The notes beneath the pieces are model-generated. The model did no database searches. It was given only the letters and a program-made list of their open reading frames with translations, and was not told the origin of the DNA. 64,000 nucleotides of DNA, from the NCBI RefSeq assembly GCF_001461695.1, contig NZ_AUTC01000146.1, forward strand, positions 124,001-188,000. The letters are read 5' to 3'. The stretch is from Sinorhizobium fredii USDA 205 (GTDB lineage Bacteria > Pseudomonadota > Alphaproteobacteria > Rhizobiales > Rhizobiaceae). Position numbers and translations under genes: made by a program. Below, piece by piece: positions 33,877 through 42,174 of this stretch (positions are counted from its first letter, which is position 1; the number at the start of each line of letters is the position of its first letter).

Positions 33877-35814
33877 ATGTGTGGTTTTGGCGGCTATTTT
33901 GGCTCGATACGGGACGGAAGGGCGATTCTCGAAAGCATGACGGCCGCGATTGCGCATCGGGGGCCGGACGAACAGGGCATTTTCACCGCGCCTGAGGCCG
34001 GGCTTGGCCATGTGCGGCTCTCCATCGTCGGCCTCGGCGACGGCCAGCAGCCGATGTCGGATGCGAGCGGCGAACTGACGATCGCCTTCAACGGCGAGAT
34101 CTTCAATTATGTGGAACTGAGGGACGAGCTTCGCGCCAAGGGCCGCCGCTTCCGCACGTCGAGCGACACCGAGGTTATCCTCCACCTTTATGACGAGATG
34201 GGCGAGGATTGCGTCACGCTGCTCAACGGCGATTTTGCCTTCGCGATCTGGGATGCCCGTCGCCGCCGGATCATGCTGGCGCGCGACCGAATGGGGGTAC
34301 GCCCGCTCTTCTATACGGCGCAGGGCGGCACGTTCTATTTCGCCTCCGAGGTCAAGGCGCTCCTTGAGGTGCCGGGCATCTCGGCGGAGATCGACCCGAT
34401 CGCGCTCGACCAGATCTTCACGCTCTGGGCGCCGATCGCGCCCCGCACGCCCTTCCGCAACATCCTCGAGCTCGAGCCGGCCCACCTGATGGTCGTCGAT
34501 CAGCGTGGCGTCACCACGAGACCCTACTGGCAGCTTCAATATCCCGACGGGGACCAGCCGCCGAGCTATGTGGACGAAAGAAGTGCCGCCGAGGAACTGC
34601 GCGCCCTCCTGACCGACGCGACCCGTATCCGCATGCGGGCCGACGTACCGGTCGGTGCCTATCTGTCCGGCGGCCTCGATTCCTCGATCGTCTCGGCGCT
34701 AGCGGCCGGCATGACGCCGCAGGGGTTGCGGACCTTCTCGGTCACCTTCGACAGCGCCGAACATGACGAAAGCGTCTTCCAGCTGGAAATGGCCGCAGCA
34801 CTCGGCACGCAGCATAGCGCCATCGCCTGCCGCACCGGCGATATCGCCAAGGTTTTTCCGGACGTCATCCGCTTCACCGAGAGGCCGATCATCCGCACGG
34901 CGCCGGCGCCGCTCTTTCAATTGTCCGGGCTGGTGCGGGAGGCCGGGCTCAAGGTCGTGCTGACCGGCGAGGGCGCCGACGAGGTCTTCGCGGGCTACGA
35001 TATCTTCAAGGAAGCCCGGGTGCGCCGTTTTTGCGGACGGCAACCCGGCTCGCGCATTCGGCCGCACCTCTTCCGCAAGCTCTATCCCTATCTGCCGGGT
35101 CTCAACCAGCAGTCGCCGGAATATCTTGCCGCCTTCTTCGGCGCCGGTGACGAGCCGCTCGACGACCCGCTCTTCTCGCATCGGCCGCGCCTCAAGGGCA
35201 CGGCCGCGACGAAACTGTTCTTTTCCGGCGACCTGCGCGCTGAACTGAAGGACTACGATGCCGCTGCGGAGCTCATCGGCCGGCTCCCGCAGGATTTCCG
35301 CCGATGGCATCCGTTGCACCAGGCGCAATATCTCGAAAGCCGTTTCCTGCTGCCCGGCTACATCCTTTCGAGCCAGGGCGACCGCATGGCGATGGCCCAC
35401 GGCGTCGAGGGCCGTTTCCCCTTCCTCGACCATCGGCTGGTCGAGTTCGCCGCCAAGCTTCCGCCGGAGATGAAGCTCAAGGGGCTTACGGAGAAGCACA
35501 TCCTGCGCGAGGCGACGAAAGACCTCTTGCCGCCCGCCATCGGCAGGCGGGTGAAACAGCCCTATCGCGCCCCCGACAGCCACTCCTTCAGCGGCCCCGG
35601 CGAGTTCGATTACGTCCGCGGCGCATTGAGCGAGGATGCGGTCGCCGAGTGCGGCCTCTTCAATGCCAAGGCGGTCACGAAGCTCTACGAAAAATGCCGC
35701 TCGCGTCCGGCCTCGGGCTTCCGCGACAACGCTGCTTTCGTCGGCATTCTCTCGACGCAACTCTGGCTGCAGACATTTGCAGGCACGCGCATCCGCAAGG
35801 CGGAAGCTGCCTGA
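33877..35814 (+). CDS. Asparagine-synthase-family glutamine amidotransferase
   Basis: A 645-residue AsnB-type enzyme. The N-terminal glutaminase has the nucleophile Cys2 (MCGFGGYF), HRGPDEQG, LSIVGLGDGQQPM and FNGEIFNY. The C-terminal synthetase has the PPi loop YLSGGLDSSIVSALA and VVLTGEGADEVFAGYDIF. Both halves look active. It is not necessarily a housekeeping asparagine synthetase. It heads a four-gene cluster with a carrier protein, an acyl ligase and a NAD-synthase-like gene, which suggests amidation of a carrier-bound or small carboxylate. Family relatives amidate polysaccharide sugars, dipeptides and antibiotics. Confidence 0.88.
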   Translation: MCGFGGYFGSIRDGRAILESMTAAIAHRGPDEQGIFTAPEAGLGHVRLSIVGLGDGQQPMSDASGELTIAFNGEIFNYVELRDELRAKGRRFRTSSDTEVILHLYDEMGEDCVTLLNGDFAFAIWDARRRRIMLARDRMGVRPLFYTAQGGTFYFASEVKALLEVPGISAEIDPIALDQIFTLWAPIAPRTPFRNILELEPAHLMVVDQRGVTTRPYWQLQYPDGDQPPSYVDERSAAEELRALLTDATRIRMRADVPVGAYLSGGLDSSIVSALAAGMTPQGLRTFSVTFDSAEHDESVFQLEMAAALGTQHSAIACRTGDIAKVFPDVIRFTERPIIRTAPAPLFQLSGLVREAGLKVVLTGEGADEVFAGYDIFKEARVRRFCGRQPGSRIRPHLFRKLYPYLPGLNQQSPEYLAAFFGAGDEPLDDPLFSHRPRLKGTAATKLFFSGDLRAELKDYDAAAELIGRLPQDFRRWHPLHQAQYLESRFLLPGYILSSQGDRMAMAHGVEGRFPFLDHRLVEFAAKLPPEMKLKGLTEKHILREATKDLLPPAIGRRVKQPYRAPDSHSFSGPGEFDYVRGALSEDAVAECGLFNAKAVTKLYEKCRSRPASGFRDNAAFVGILSTQLWLQTFAGTRIRKAEAA

Positions 35815-35839
35815 AACAGAAACAGGGAAAGGAAATCAC

Positions 35840-36103
35840 ATGACGCAGGCGATCAAGGAGAAGGTCAAGACCTTCATCATCGAGAACTTCCTCTTCGGCG
35901 ACACCTCCTACGACCTCGCCGATACCGCCTCGCTGATCGAGAACGACATCATCGATTCGACCGGCGTTCTGGAACTCGTTGCCTTCATCGAGGAGCAGTT
36001 CGGTATCGTGATGGTGGATGCCGACATCGTTCCGGCGAATCTCGATTCGCTGGCGCGCATCTCGGCCTTCATCGAGGCAAAAGCCGTGCCGGTCACGGCG
36101 TAA
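35840..36103 (+). CDS. Acyl carrier protein
   Basis: An 87-residue acidic carrier protein preceded by AAAGGAAA. The phosphopantetheine site is Ser in NDIIDSTGVLELVAFIEEQF. The usual DSL is DST here, as in several dedicated (non-fatty-acid) carriers. Helices around FIIENFLFGD and VPANLDSLARISAFIEAK complete the fold. It starts 25 bases after the amidotransferase and 29 before the ligase, so it should carry the substrate activated by the ligase as a thioester. Confidence 0.9.
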   Translation: MTQAIKEKVKTFIIENFLFGDTSYDLADTASLIENDIIDSTGVLELVAFIEEQFGIVMVDADIVPANLDSLARISAFIEAKAVPVTA

Positions 36104-36132
36104 ACGGCGGCTAGGGGCGGGGCATCGCGGAT

Positions 36133-37680
36133 ATGAGGTTCGAGCAATTCCTTATCAGCAACGCCGCGGCTCACGGGGCAAAGACGGCGCTGGTCACCGA
36201 TCGGAAGCGGCTGAGCTACGAGGAGCTGAATGATCTTTCGTCGCGGCTCGCGGCGGCACTCGCCGCAAGCGGCGTGAATACCAACGACCGCGTCCTGGTC
36301 TTCATGGACAATTGCTGGGAAGCGGCCGTGGCGATCTTCGCGATCCTCAAGGCCGGCGCAACCTTCAGCCCGATCAATGCCTCCACGAAGGCCGACAAGC
36401 TTGCCTATATCATTGCCGATTGCGAGGCTGCGGCGATCCTGACGCAGGCAAAACTGATGCCGATCGTCGCAGAGGCCCGGGCGCTTTCGTCCGCCAAGCC
36501 GATTTTCGTCGCCTCGACCGCGGCGCCGGGCGGCCGCACGCCGGAAGGGGCAATATCCTTCGAGGAGTGCCTGAAGGCCGAGCCGATGCGTGTCCTCCAT
36601 GGCGGCATCGACGTCGATCTTGCCATGCTGATCTATACTTCCGGATCGACGGGCCGTCCCAAGGGCGTGATGATGACGCATCGCAATATCGATGCGGCGT
36701 CGGAGTCGATCACCACCTACCTGCGCAACACGCCCGACGACGTCATCCTCAACGTCCTGCCGCTGGCCTTCGACTATGGTCTCTATCAGCTGCTGATGGC
36801 GATCCGGCTCGGTGCCACCCTCGTCCTCGAGAAATCCTTCGCCTTCCCGCAGGCGATCTTCGAACGGATTCGCGCCGAAGGCGTCACCGGCTTCCCGCTG
36901 GTCCCGACGATGGCCGCGATGATCCTGCAGATGCGCGACCTCGAGCCTGGCTTCCTCCCGAGTCTTCGCTATATCTCCAATACGGCCGCGGCGCTGCCGC
37001 CGGCGCATATCGCGCGCTTGCGGGAGCTTTTCCCGTCCGCCCGGCTCTATTCCATGTACGGCCTGACGGAATGCAAGCGCTGCACCTATCTGCCGCCGGA
37101 GGAGCTTGACCGTCGACCCGGCTCGGTCGGCATCGCCATTCCCAACACCGAGGCCTTCGTGGTCGATGAAGACGGCAAGCGGGCGCCGCCGGGCGTGCCC
37201 GGCGAACTGGTGATCCGCGGTCCACATGTCATGCAAGGCTACTGGCGCAACGAGGCGGCCACCGAACGCATGCTGCGCCCCGGTCCCAACCGCTGGGAAA
37301 AGGTGCTTTACACGGGCGACCTCTTTCGCACCGACGATGAGGGGTTTCTCTATTTCGTCGGCCGCAAGGACGACATCATCAAGACGCGCGGCGAGAAGGT
37401 GGCGCCGAAGGAAGTCGAGACCGTCCTGCACGCCCATCCGGGGATCGCCGAGGCTGTCGTCATCGGCATTCCCGATCCGGTGCTTGGTCACGCGATCGGC
37501 GCCCTGGTGGTCCTCTCCGACCCGACGCTCAGCGAAAAGGACATCATCCGCCACTGCGCCCGTCATCTCGAGGACTTCATGGTGCCGAAAATCGTCGAAT
37601 TCCGCGCCGAGCTCCCGAAGACGGACACAGGCAAGGTGAGCCGCAGGCTGGCGGCCGAATCATTGGAGGCCGCAGAATGA
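36133..37680 (+). CDS. AMP-forming acyl-CoA/acyl-ACP ligase
   Basis: A 515-residue ANL-superfamily adenylating enzyme. Core motifs are LIYTSGSTGRPKGVMMTHRN (P-loop), MYGLTECKRCTYLP, GELVIRGPHVMQGYW, LYTGDLF, FVGRKDDIIKTRGEKVAPKE and the catalytic Lys in LPKTDTGKVSR. It activates a carboxylic acid as its adenylate and probably loads the adjacent carrier protein. The layout recalls the exosortase-associated AMP ligases and fatty-acyl ligases. The acid substrate is unknown. The stop overlaps the next gene (ATGA). Confidence 0.88.
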   Translation: MRFEQFLISNAAAHGAKTALVTDRKRLSYEELNDLSSRLAAALAASGVNTNDRVLVFMDNCWEAAVAIFAILKAGATFSPINASTKADKLAYIIADCEAAAILTQAKLMPIVAEARALSSAKPIFVASTAAPGGRTPEGAISFEECLKAEPMRVLHGGIDVDLAMLIYTSGSTGRPKGVMMTHRNIDAASESITTYLRNTPDDVILNVLPLAFDYGLYQLLMAIRLGATLVLEKSFAFPQAIFERIRAEGVTGFPLVPTMAAMILQMRDLEPGFLPSLRYISNTAAALPPAHIARLRELFPSARLYSMYGLTECKRCTYLPPEELDRRPGSVGIAIPNTEAFVVDEDGKRAPPGVPGELVIRGPHVMQGYWRNEAATERMLRPGPNRWEKVLYTGDLFRTDDEGFLYFVGRKDDIIKTRGEKVAPKEVETVLHAHPGIAEAVVIGIPDPVLGHAIGALVVLSDPTLSEKDIIRHCARHLEDFMVPKIVEFRAELPKTDTGKVSRRLAAESLEAAE

Positions 37681-38684
37681 ACATCCGCCCGGATCAGGAG
37701 AGCTTCACCTTCTCCGCCGATGCCTTGAAGATCGACGAGGCTGCTGAGACGGACCGCCTCGTTGCGGGCTTGCGGGCCCAATTGCGCGGCATGCGCAAGC
37801 GCGGGCTCGTCCTCGGCCTTTCGGGAGGCATCGATTCGAGCGTCTCGGTGGCGCTCGCCGTGCGCGCTGTTGGAGCCAAGAACGTCTTCTGCCTGTTCAT
37901 GCCGGAGCATGACTCGGATCCGGAAAGCCTGTGGCTCGGCCGGCTGGTGGCCGATACTTTCGGCGTCGAGGCGATCGTCGAGGACATCGGGCCGACGCTT
38001 GCCGCCATGGGCTGCTATGCGCGCCGCGACGCCTTCATCCGCGAACTCGTGCCGGACTATGGACCGGGCTGGGCATCGAAGATCGTCATCGCCAATGCGC
38101 TCGCGGGCGATGGCTACAACATCTCCTCGCTGGTGGTTCAGGATCCCGGCGGTCAACGGACGAAGTTGCGCATGCCGCCGTCCGTCTATCTTGGCATCGT
38201 CGCCGCAACCAACATGAAGCAGCGCACCCGCAAGCAGCTCGAATATTATCACGCCGACCGGCTGAACTTCGCGGTCATCGGGACGCCGAACCGGCTCGAA
38301 TACGACCAGGGCTTCTTCGTCAAGAACGGCGACGGCGCGGCCGACGTCAAGCCGATCGCCCATCTCTACAAGTCGCAGGTCTATGCGCTCGCCGCCTATC
38401 TCGGCGTTCCCGAGGAGATTCGCCGCCGGCCGCCGACCACCGATACCTATTCGCTCGAGCAGACGCAGGAGGAGTTCTATTTCTCGCTCCCGTATGACCG
38501 GATGGACCTGTGTCTCTACGGCCTCAACAATGGCTTGAGCGCCGAAGAGGTGGGGCGCGCCGCTGACCTTTCGGCGGCGCAGGTCGAGCGCGTCTGGGCG
38601 GACATCGCCGCCAAGCGCAAGGCGACTCGCTATCTGCACCTCGGGCCGCAGCTCGTCCAGCCGGTCGCGGAAATCGGCGACTGA
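37677..38684 (+). CDS. NAD-synthase-like ATP-pyrophosphatase (NadE family, ammonia-dependent form)
   Basis: A 335-residue NadE-family protein without the glutaminase domain of long NadE. The PP-loop is LGLSGGIDSSVSVALAVRAV. Later text, TPNRLEYDQGFFVKNGDGAADVK in outline and then PIAHLYKSQVYALAAYLGVP and RRPPTTDTY, follows the family with substitutions (NRLE for the usual NKSE). It may therefore act on a different acid than deamido-NAD, using ammonia to form an amide through an adenylate. It ends the four-gene cluster. A housekeeping nadE should exist elsewhere, which is why a specialised role is suspected. Confidence 0.8.
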   Translation: MNIRPDQESFTFSADALKIDEAAETDRLVAGLRAQLRGMRKRGLVLGLSGGIDSSVSVALAVRAVGAKNVFCLFMPEHDSDPESLWLGRLVADTFGVEAIVEDIGPTLAAMGCYARRDAFIRELVPDYGPGWASKIVIANALAGDGYNISSLVVQDPGGQRTKLRMPPSVYLGIVAATNMKQRTRKQLEYYHADRLNFAVIGTPNRLEYDQGFFVKNGDGAADVKPIAHLYKSQVYALAAYLGVPEEIRRRPPTTDTYSLEQTQEEFYFSLPYDRMDLCLYGLNNGLSAEEVGRAADLSAAQVERVWADIAAKRKATRYLHLGPQLVQPVAEIGD

Positions 38685-38776
38685 GTCGAATGTCAGCTGC
38701 CGCTCGGCACTCTCCTCCGTAGCCGCCCAATGTTCCGCCAGCCAGCTCGCTGACAAGGCGGCGCGTTTGACCTACT

Positions 38777-38880
38777 GCATGATTCCTTAAATCGGAATCG
38801 ATTTAAGGACAAAATCATGCAGCATTTTAAAGTGCTACAGCGACCTTAGCGCGTCCGCTTCGGACGCGCGGCGCTGTAGG
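38777..38880. repeat. RIME1-like intergenic element, copy 1
   Basis: About 104 bases made of two adjacent palindromes. The first starts GCATGATTCCTTAAATCG and ends in CGATTTAAGG...ATCATGC. The second is CTACAGCG...CGCTGTAG enclosing the inner stem GCGCGTCCG/CGGACGCGC. The arrangement and sequence match the second copy at 40935-41036 nearly base for base in the arms. They recall the Rhizobium-specific intergenic mosaic element RIME1, known from rhizobia. It lies between the NadE-like gene and minC. Confidence 0.75.
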
Positions 38881-39019
38881 CGTCTTTCCTTTATTTCAGT
38901 TTGTTAGCTGCAGTGGCCAAACCGATGCGCGAGCTCGGCGCGCCTCAGTCAGTGCCATTCCCGGCGATATTTTTCGACCAGTCTGTGCCGCGTCTCCAGC
39001 CCCAGGCAGGGTGGCGAAA

Positions 39020-39035
39020 TTAACCATTTGTTAAC
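39020..39035 (+). promoter_or_regulatory. CtrA-binding site upstream of minC
   Basis: TTAACCATTTGTTAAC fits the full CtrA consensus TTAA-N7-TTAAC exactly and lies 41 bases upstream of the minC start. CtrA is the alphaproteobacterial cell-cycle regulator. In Sinorhizobium meliloti, minCDE is reported to be under CtrA control, so this box probably ties division-site selection to the cell cycle. Confidence 0.8.
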
Positions 39036-39075
39036 CGTGACTCGCCTACATCTAGGCAACGAAAAATTAACGTAG

Positions 39076-39870
39076 ATGACCAAAGTGCTAACAGACACCC
39101 GCTCGATCCGCATCAAGGGCCGCTCGTTCCTGGCACTGGTGCTTTCACCGGAGCCGCCGCTCGACGCCTGGCTCACTCGCCTCGATGATTTGGCCTCGCG
39201 TTCCGCGGGGTTTTTCCTGGGGCGACCGGTCGTTCTCGATGTCGCAGACCTCGAAATCGACCGGGCTGGACTCAAGAAGCTGATCGACGAGCTTGGCCAG
39301 CGCAACGTTAGAATCATGGGCATCGAAGGCGGCCGTCCGTCGCTCTTCGAGCCGGGGATGCCCCCGGCCATGAAGGGCGGGCGTCCGGCTCCGGACATCG
39401 AAATTCCGGCCGAACCGACCGTCGAACCAGTTGGCGCCGCATCGGCCAAGGCTTCGGCATCGAGCGTGCTGGTGGAGCCGCAAGCGGCGCGGGCGATCTC
39501 TTCGATCGTGATTCGCGAGCCTGTGCGCTCCGGCCAATCGGTGATCTTTCCCGAGGGCGACGTCACGGTCGTCGGATCGGTCGCGTCGGGCGCGGAAATT
39601 ATCGCCGGCGGATCGGTCCATATTTACGGAACGCTGCGGGGGCGGGTGCTGGCAGGCTCGGTCGGCAACGCCTCGGCGCGCATCTTCTGCCGCCGGCTCG
39701 AAGCGGAGCTGCTCGCCATCGATGGCGTGTACAAGACGGCGGAAGATATGGCCCCCAACCTTCGCGGACAGGCAGTCCAGCTCTGGTTGGAAGGCATTCG
39801 ATCATGGCAGAAAGACTTAACTGAGCCGGCGGCCGGCCAGCATACAGGAGCGGGAAGATGGCGAAAGTAA
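39076..39870 (+). CDS. minC: Septum-site-determining protein MinC
   Basis: A 264-residue MinC. The N-terminal domain (SIRIKGRSFLALVLSPEPPL) and a long Pro/Ala linker (about residues 105-145) lead to the C-terminal beta-helix (VIFPEGDVTVVGSVASGAEI, then IAGGSVHIYGTLRGRVLAGS and ARIFCRRLEAELLAIDGVY). This contains the RxxxG-type MinD/FtsZ surface. It inhibits FtsZ ring formation away from midcell. It is the first gene of minCDE and overlaps minD by 13 bases. Confidence 0.95.
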   Translation: MTKVLTDTRSIRIKGRSFLALVLSPEPPLDAWLTRLDDLASRSAGFFLGRPVVLDVADLEIDRAGLKKLIDELGQRNVRIMGIEGGRPSLFEPGMPPAMKGGRPAPDIEIPAEPTVEPVGAASAKASASSVLVEPQAARAISSIVIREPVRSGQSVIFPEGDVTVVGSVASGAEIIAGGSVHIYGTLRGRVLAGSVGNASARIFCRRLEAELLAIDGVYKTAEDMAPNLRGQAVQLWLEGIRSWQKDLTEPAAGQHTGAGRWRK

Positions 39871-40673
39871 TCGTTGTTACATCGGGTAAAGGTGGCGTTG
39901 GCAAGACGACATCGACCGCCGCGCTTGGCGCGGCGCTGGCGCAGAGGAATGAGAAGACGGTCGTTGTCGATTTCGACGTCGGGCTGCGCAACCTCGACCT
40001 CGTGATGGGCGCCGAGCGGCGGGTCGTCTATGATCTGGTCAACGTCATCCAGGGCGATGCCAAGCTGCCTCAGGCGCTGATCCGCGACAAGCGCCTGGAT
40101 ACGCTCTTTCTGCTGCCGGCCTCACAGACTCGGGACAAGGACTGCCTGACCGCCGAGGGTGTCGAGCGGGTGATGGCCGAACTCAGGAAGCACTTCGACT
40201 GGATCATCTGCGACAGCCCGGCCGGTATCGAGCGCGGCGCGACGCTTGCCATGCGGCACGCCGACATTGCCGTCATCGTCACCAATCCGGAGGTCTCGTC
40301 GGTGCGTGACTCGGATCGCATCATCGGCCTTCTCGATGCCAAGACCGAACGCGCCGAACGTGGCGAGCGGGTGGAAAAGCATCTGCTCCTCACCCGCTAT
40401 GACCCGGTCCGCGCCGAGCGCGGCGATATGCTGAAGGTCGACGATGTCCTCGAAATCCTGTCGATCCCGCTGGTCGGCATCGTACCCGAAAGCACGGACG
40501 TGCTGCGCGCTTCCAACCTCGGCGCGCCGGTTACCCTCGCCGACAGCCGCAGCGCTCCGGCGCTTGCCTATCTCGACGCCGCCCGGCGGATTGCCGGCGA
40601 AACGGTGCCGATGACCATTCCGGGCGAGAAGCGCGGGCTTCTCGGCAAACTGTTCGGACGGAGGGCAGCATGA
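39858..40673 (+). CDS. minD: Septum-site-determining ATPase MinD
   Basis: A 271-residue MinD/ParA-type ATPase. The deviant Walker A is SGKGGVGKTTSTAALGA with signature Lys11. Switch regions include VVDFDVGLRNLDLVMG and DWIICDSPAGIERGATLA. The C-terminal amphipathic membrane-targeting helix (KRGLLGKLFGRRA) is present. It recruits MinC to the membrane and is displaced by MinE. GGGAAG precedes the ATG inside the minC end, and its stop overlaps minE by four bases. Confidence 0.97.
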   Translation: MAKVIVVTSGKGGVGKTTSTAALGAALAQRNEKTVVVDFDVGLRNLDLVMGAERRVVYDLVNVIQGDAKLPQALIRDKRLDTLFLLPASQTRDKDCLTAEGVERVMAELRKHFDWIICDSPAGIERGATLAMRHADIAVIVTNPEVSSVRDSDRIIGLLDAKTERAERGERVEKHLLLTRYDPVRAERGDMLKVDDVLEILSIPLVGIVPESTDVLRASNLGAPVTLADSRSAPALAYLDAARRIAGETVPMTIPGEKRGLLGKLFGRRAA

Positions 40674-40933
40674 GCATATTCCGGTTCTTCAGCAAACAGA
40701 CATCGGCGCCGACGGCGCGCGAGCGCCTTCAGGTGCTGCTCGCCCACGAGCGGGCTTCCGTCGGGCATTCGGATCTCGTGGCGGTGCTCCGGGAAGAGAT
40801 TCTCGCCGTCATCGCCAAGCACATCCAGGTCGACGGCGACAAGGTGAGCGTCAAGATGGACCGCGGCGAAAACGTTTCGACGCTGGAAGTTGACATCGAG
40901 ATTCCGCTCAATGCGAGGGTCCGGGCGGCCTAG
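40670..40933 (+). CDS. minE: Cell-division topological specificity factor MinE
   Basis: An 87-residue MinE. The N-terminal MSIFRFFSKQTSAP membrane/MinD-contact segment is followed by ARERLQVLLAHERAS and the C-terminal dimer domain (ILAVIAKHIQVDGDKVSVKM). It stimulates MinD ATPase and drives pole-to-pole oscillation. It overlaps minD (ATGA). Its TAG stop lies two bases before a RIME1-like element. Confidence 0.96.
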   Translation: MSIFRFFSKQTSAPTARERLQVLLAHERASVGHSDLVAVLREEILAVIAKHIQVDGDKVSVKMDRGENVSTLEVDIEIPLNARVRAA

Positions 40934-40934
40934 T

Positions 40935-41036
40935 GCATGTTTCCTTAAATCGTAGGCGATTTAAGGATAAAAACATGCACCGATTCAAAGTGCTACAGCG
41001 TCCTTAGTGCGTCTGAAAAGACGCGCGGCGCTGTAG
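40935..41036. repeat. RIME1-like intergenic element, copy 2
   Basis: About 102 bases with the same two-palindrome build as copy 1. GCATGTTTCCTTAAATCG pairs with CGATTTAAGG...ACATGC, and CTACAGCG...CGCTGTAG surrounds a shorter inner stem. It begins immediately after the minE stop and may also act as its transcript end. The arms differ from copy 1 by compensated changes (gattc versus gtttc). Confidence 0.75.
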
Positions 41037-41054
41037 GAAGGCCGACTTCCCTGG

Positions 41055-42173
41055 CTACTTATCAAAGGAGCCGCCGATCAGGCGGCTCCATTGCTCTCCG
41101 GCAAGGCCATTCACGAAACCCTGCGCGTGGCGGAACGCGTCGGCGAGCTCTTCGTCGCGGGAATGCACGACGGTCGAGGCCGCGTGGACGAAGCCGATGC
41201 GGCGACCCATCATCGCTTCGAGCAGGGCCGGCTGGGTGCGCCCGCGCAGCGCCGCCGCGCCGCGGGCGGCGGCGTGATCGATCAGGCAGTCGAGGACCGG
41301 ACCGGCCTGGCCAGGCATAGCGAGCAACTGCAGGACACGCGCGGTTCCACCCCGTTTCATATGGTAGAAGAACGCCCCGAGCGGTGCGCCGGTGCGAGTC
41401 TTGACGGCAGCGAGGACGGGCTCGCCGAATTCGGGCTTATCGATTGCGTCCTGGAGAATATGCTCGAACTGGCCGTCCGCCCAGGCGGGCTGCACGGCGA
41501 ATTGCCGGGTCAGGGGTGCGAAGAGCTCGGCAAATGACCCGGCATCGATGTCGGCGATTTGGAGCGCTGCGGGCAGACTGGCCTCTTTGGGCACGGCCGA
41601 CCAGCGCAGATCGCCGCGTCGCATTTTGCCGCGATGGCGCTCGTCGAAAGCATCAGCCAGCGGGCGAAGGACGCGAGCCGGACCGATCCGGTGCGAGACA
41701 AGGTCGAGCGCAAAGCGGGCCGGGCGAAGGACACGGACCCAGTCGAGGCTGTACTGCGGCAGGACGATGCCACGCAGCCGCGTCCACATGTGCGTCGAGA
41801 CCTCGCTCGCCGTCTCGCTGAAGGAAAGGTCCTGCGGACCGGCCAGGAAGGCCTTCAGAAGCCGGGCGCCGGCCATCGGGTCGCTCTCACGGCCCTCGAC
41901 CATCAGCGAGCCGCAGATGGCGGCCCGCAGGTGCCGGCCGTTGTAGCGCATCGGCAGCGCGTTGACCCCGACGAAACCGGAAATGCGACCGCTGTCGTTG
42001 ACGTGGACGAGCGGTGCGACCTCCGGGTCATGGCCGGGCGCCTCAAGGTACAGGCGGCGGAGATAGTCGACGAGCGCGGGCGGCGGAGCCCCGTCGCCGT
42101 TGCGGAAGATCTTTTGAAACAGGCCGGCAATGGCCGGGATGTCGGCATCCACGAGCGGACGGATGTCGCTCAT
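41055..42173 (-). CDS. GNAT-like acyltransferase protein of the polysaccharide locus (paralogue A)
   Basis: A 372-residue protein beginning MSDIRPLVDADIPAIAGLFQ, the usual entry to an N-acetyltransferase fold. It has two possible GNAT-type halves and ends with GEQWSRLIGGSFDK. It shares order and end motifs with the protein at 44413-45561 (DIPAI..LF..FR and the WSRL tail), so the two are paralogues. No clear acetyl-CoA P-loop (Q/RxxGxG/A) was found, so an acyl-CoA function is unproved. The ATG at 42173 lies one base after the methyltransferase stop, so the two genes are coupled. Confidence 0.7.
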   Translation of the reverse strand: MSDIRPLVDADIPAIAGLFQKIFRNGDGAPPPALVDYLRRLYLEAPGHDPEVAPLVHVNDSGRISGFVGVNALPMRYNGRHLRAAICGSLMVEGRESDPMAGARLLKAFLAGPQDLSFSETASEVSTHMWTRLRGIVLPQYSLDWVRVLRPARFALDLVSHRIGPARVLRPLADAFDERHRGKMRRGDLRWSAVPKEASLPAALQIADIDAGSFAELFAPLTRQFAVQPAWADGQFEHILQDAIDKPEFGEPVLAAVKTRTGAPLGAFFYHMKRGGTARVLQLLAMPGQAGPVLDCLIDHAAARGAAALRGRTQPALLEAMMGRRIGFVHAASTVVHSRDEELADAFRHAQGFVNGLAGEQWSRLIGGSFDK

Positions 42174-42174
42174 C

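Larger units (their letters stand above)
38685..39075. other. Intergenic region between the amidotransferase cluster and minC
   Basis: These 391 bases carry a RIME1-like repeat (38777-38880) and the CtrA box upstream of minC (39020-39035). No further gene is supported. Confidence 0.75.

Noticed and set aside
33877..35814. AsnO of the N-acetylglutaminylglutamine amide (NAGGN) osmolyte pathway
   Set aside because: That pathway pairs the amidotransferase with a GNAT/ATP-grasp partner gene. Here the neighbours are an ACP, an AMP ligase and a NadE-like gene, so the NAGGN role is not supported.
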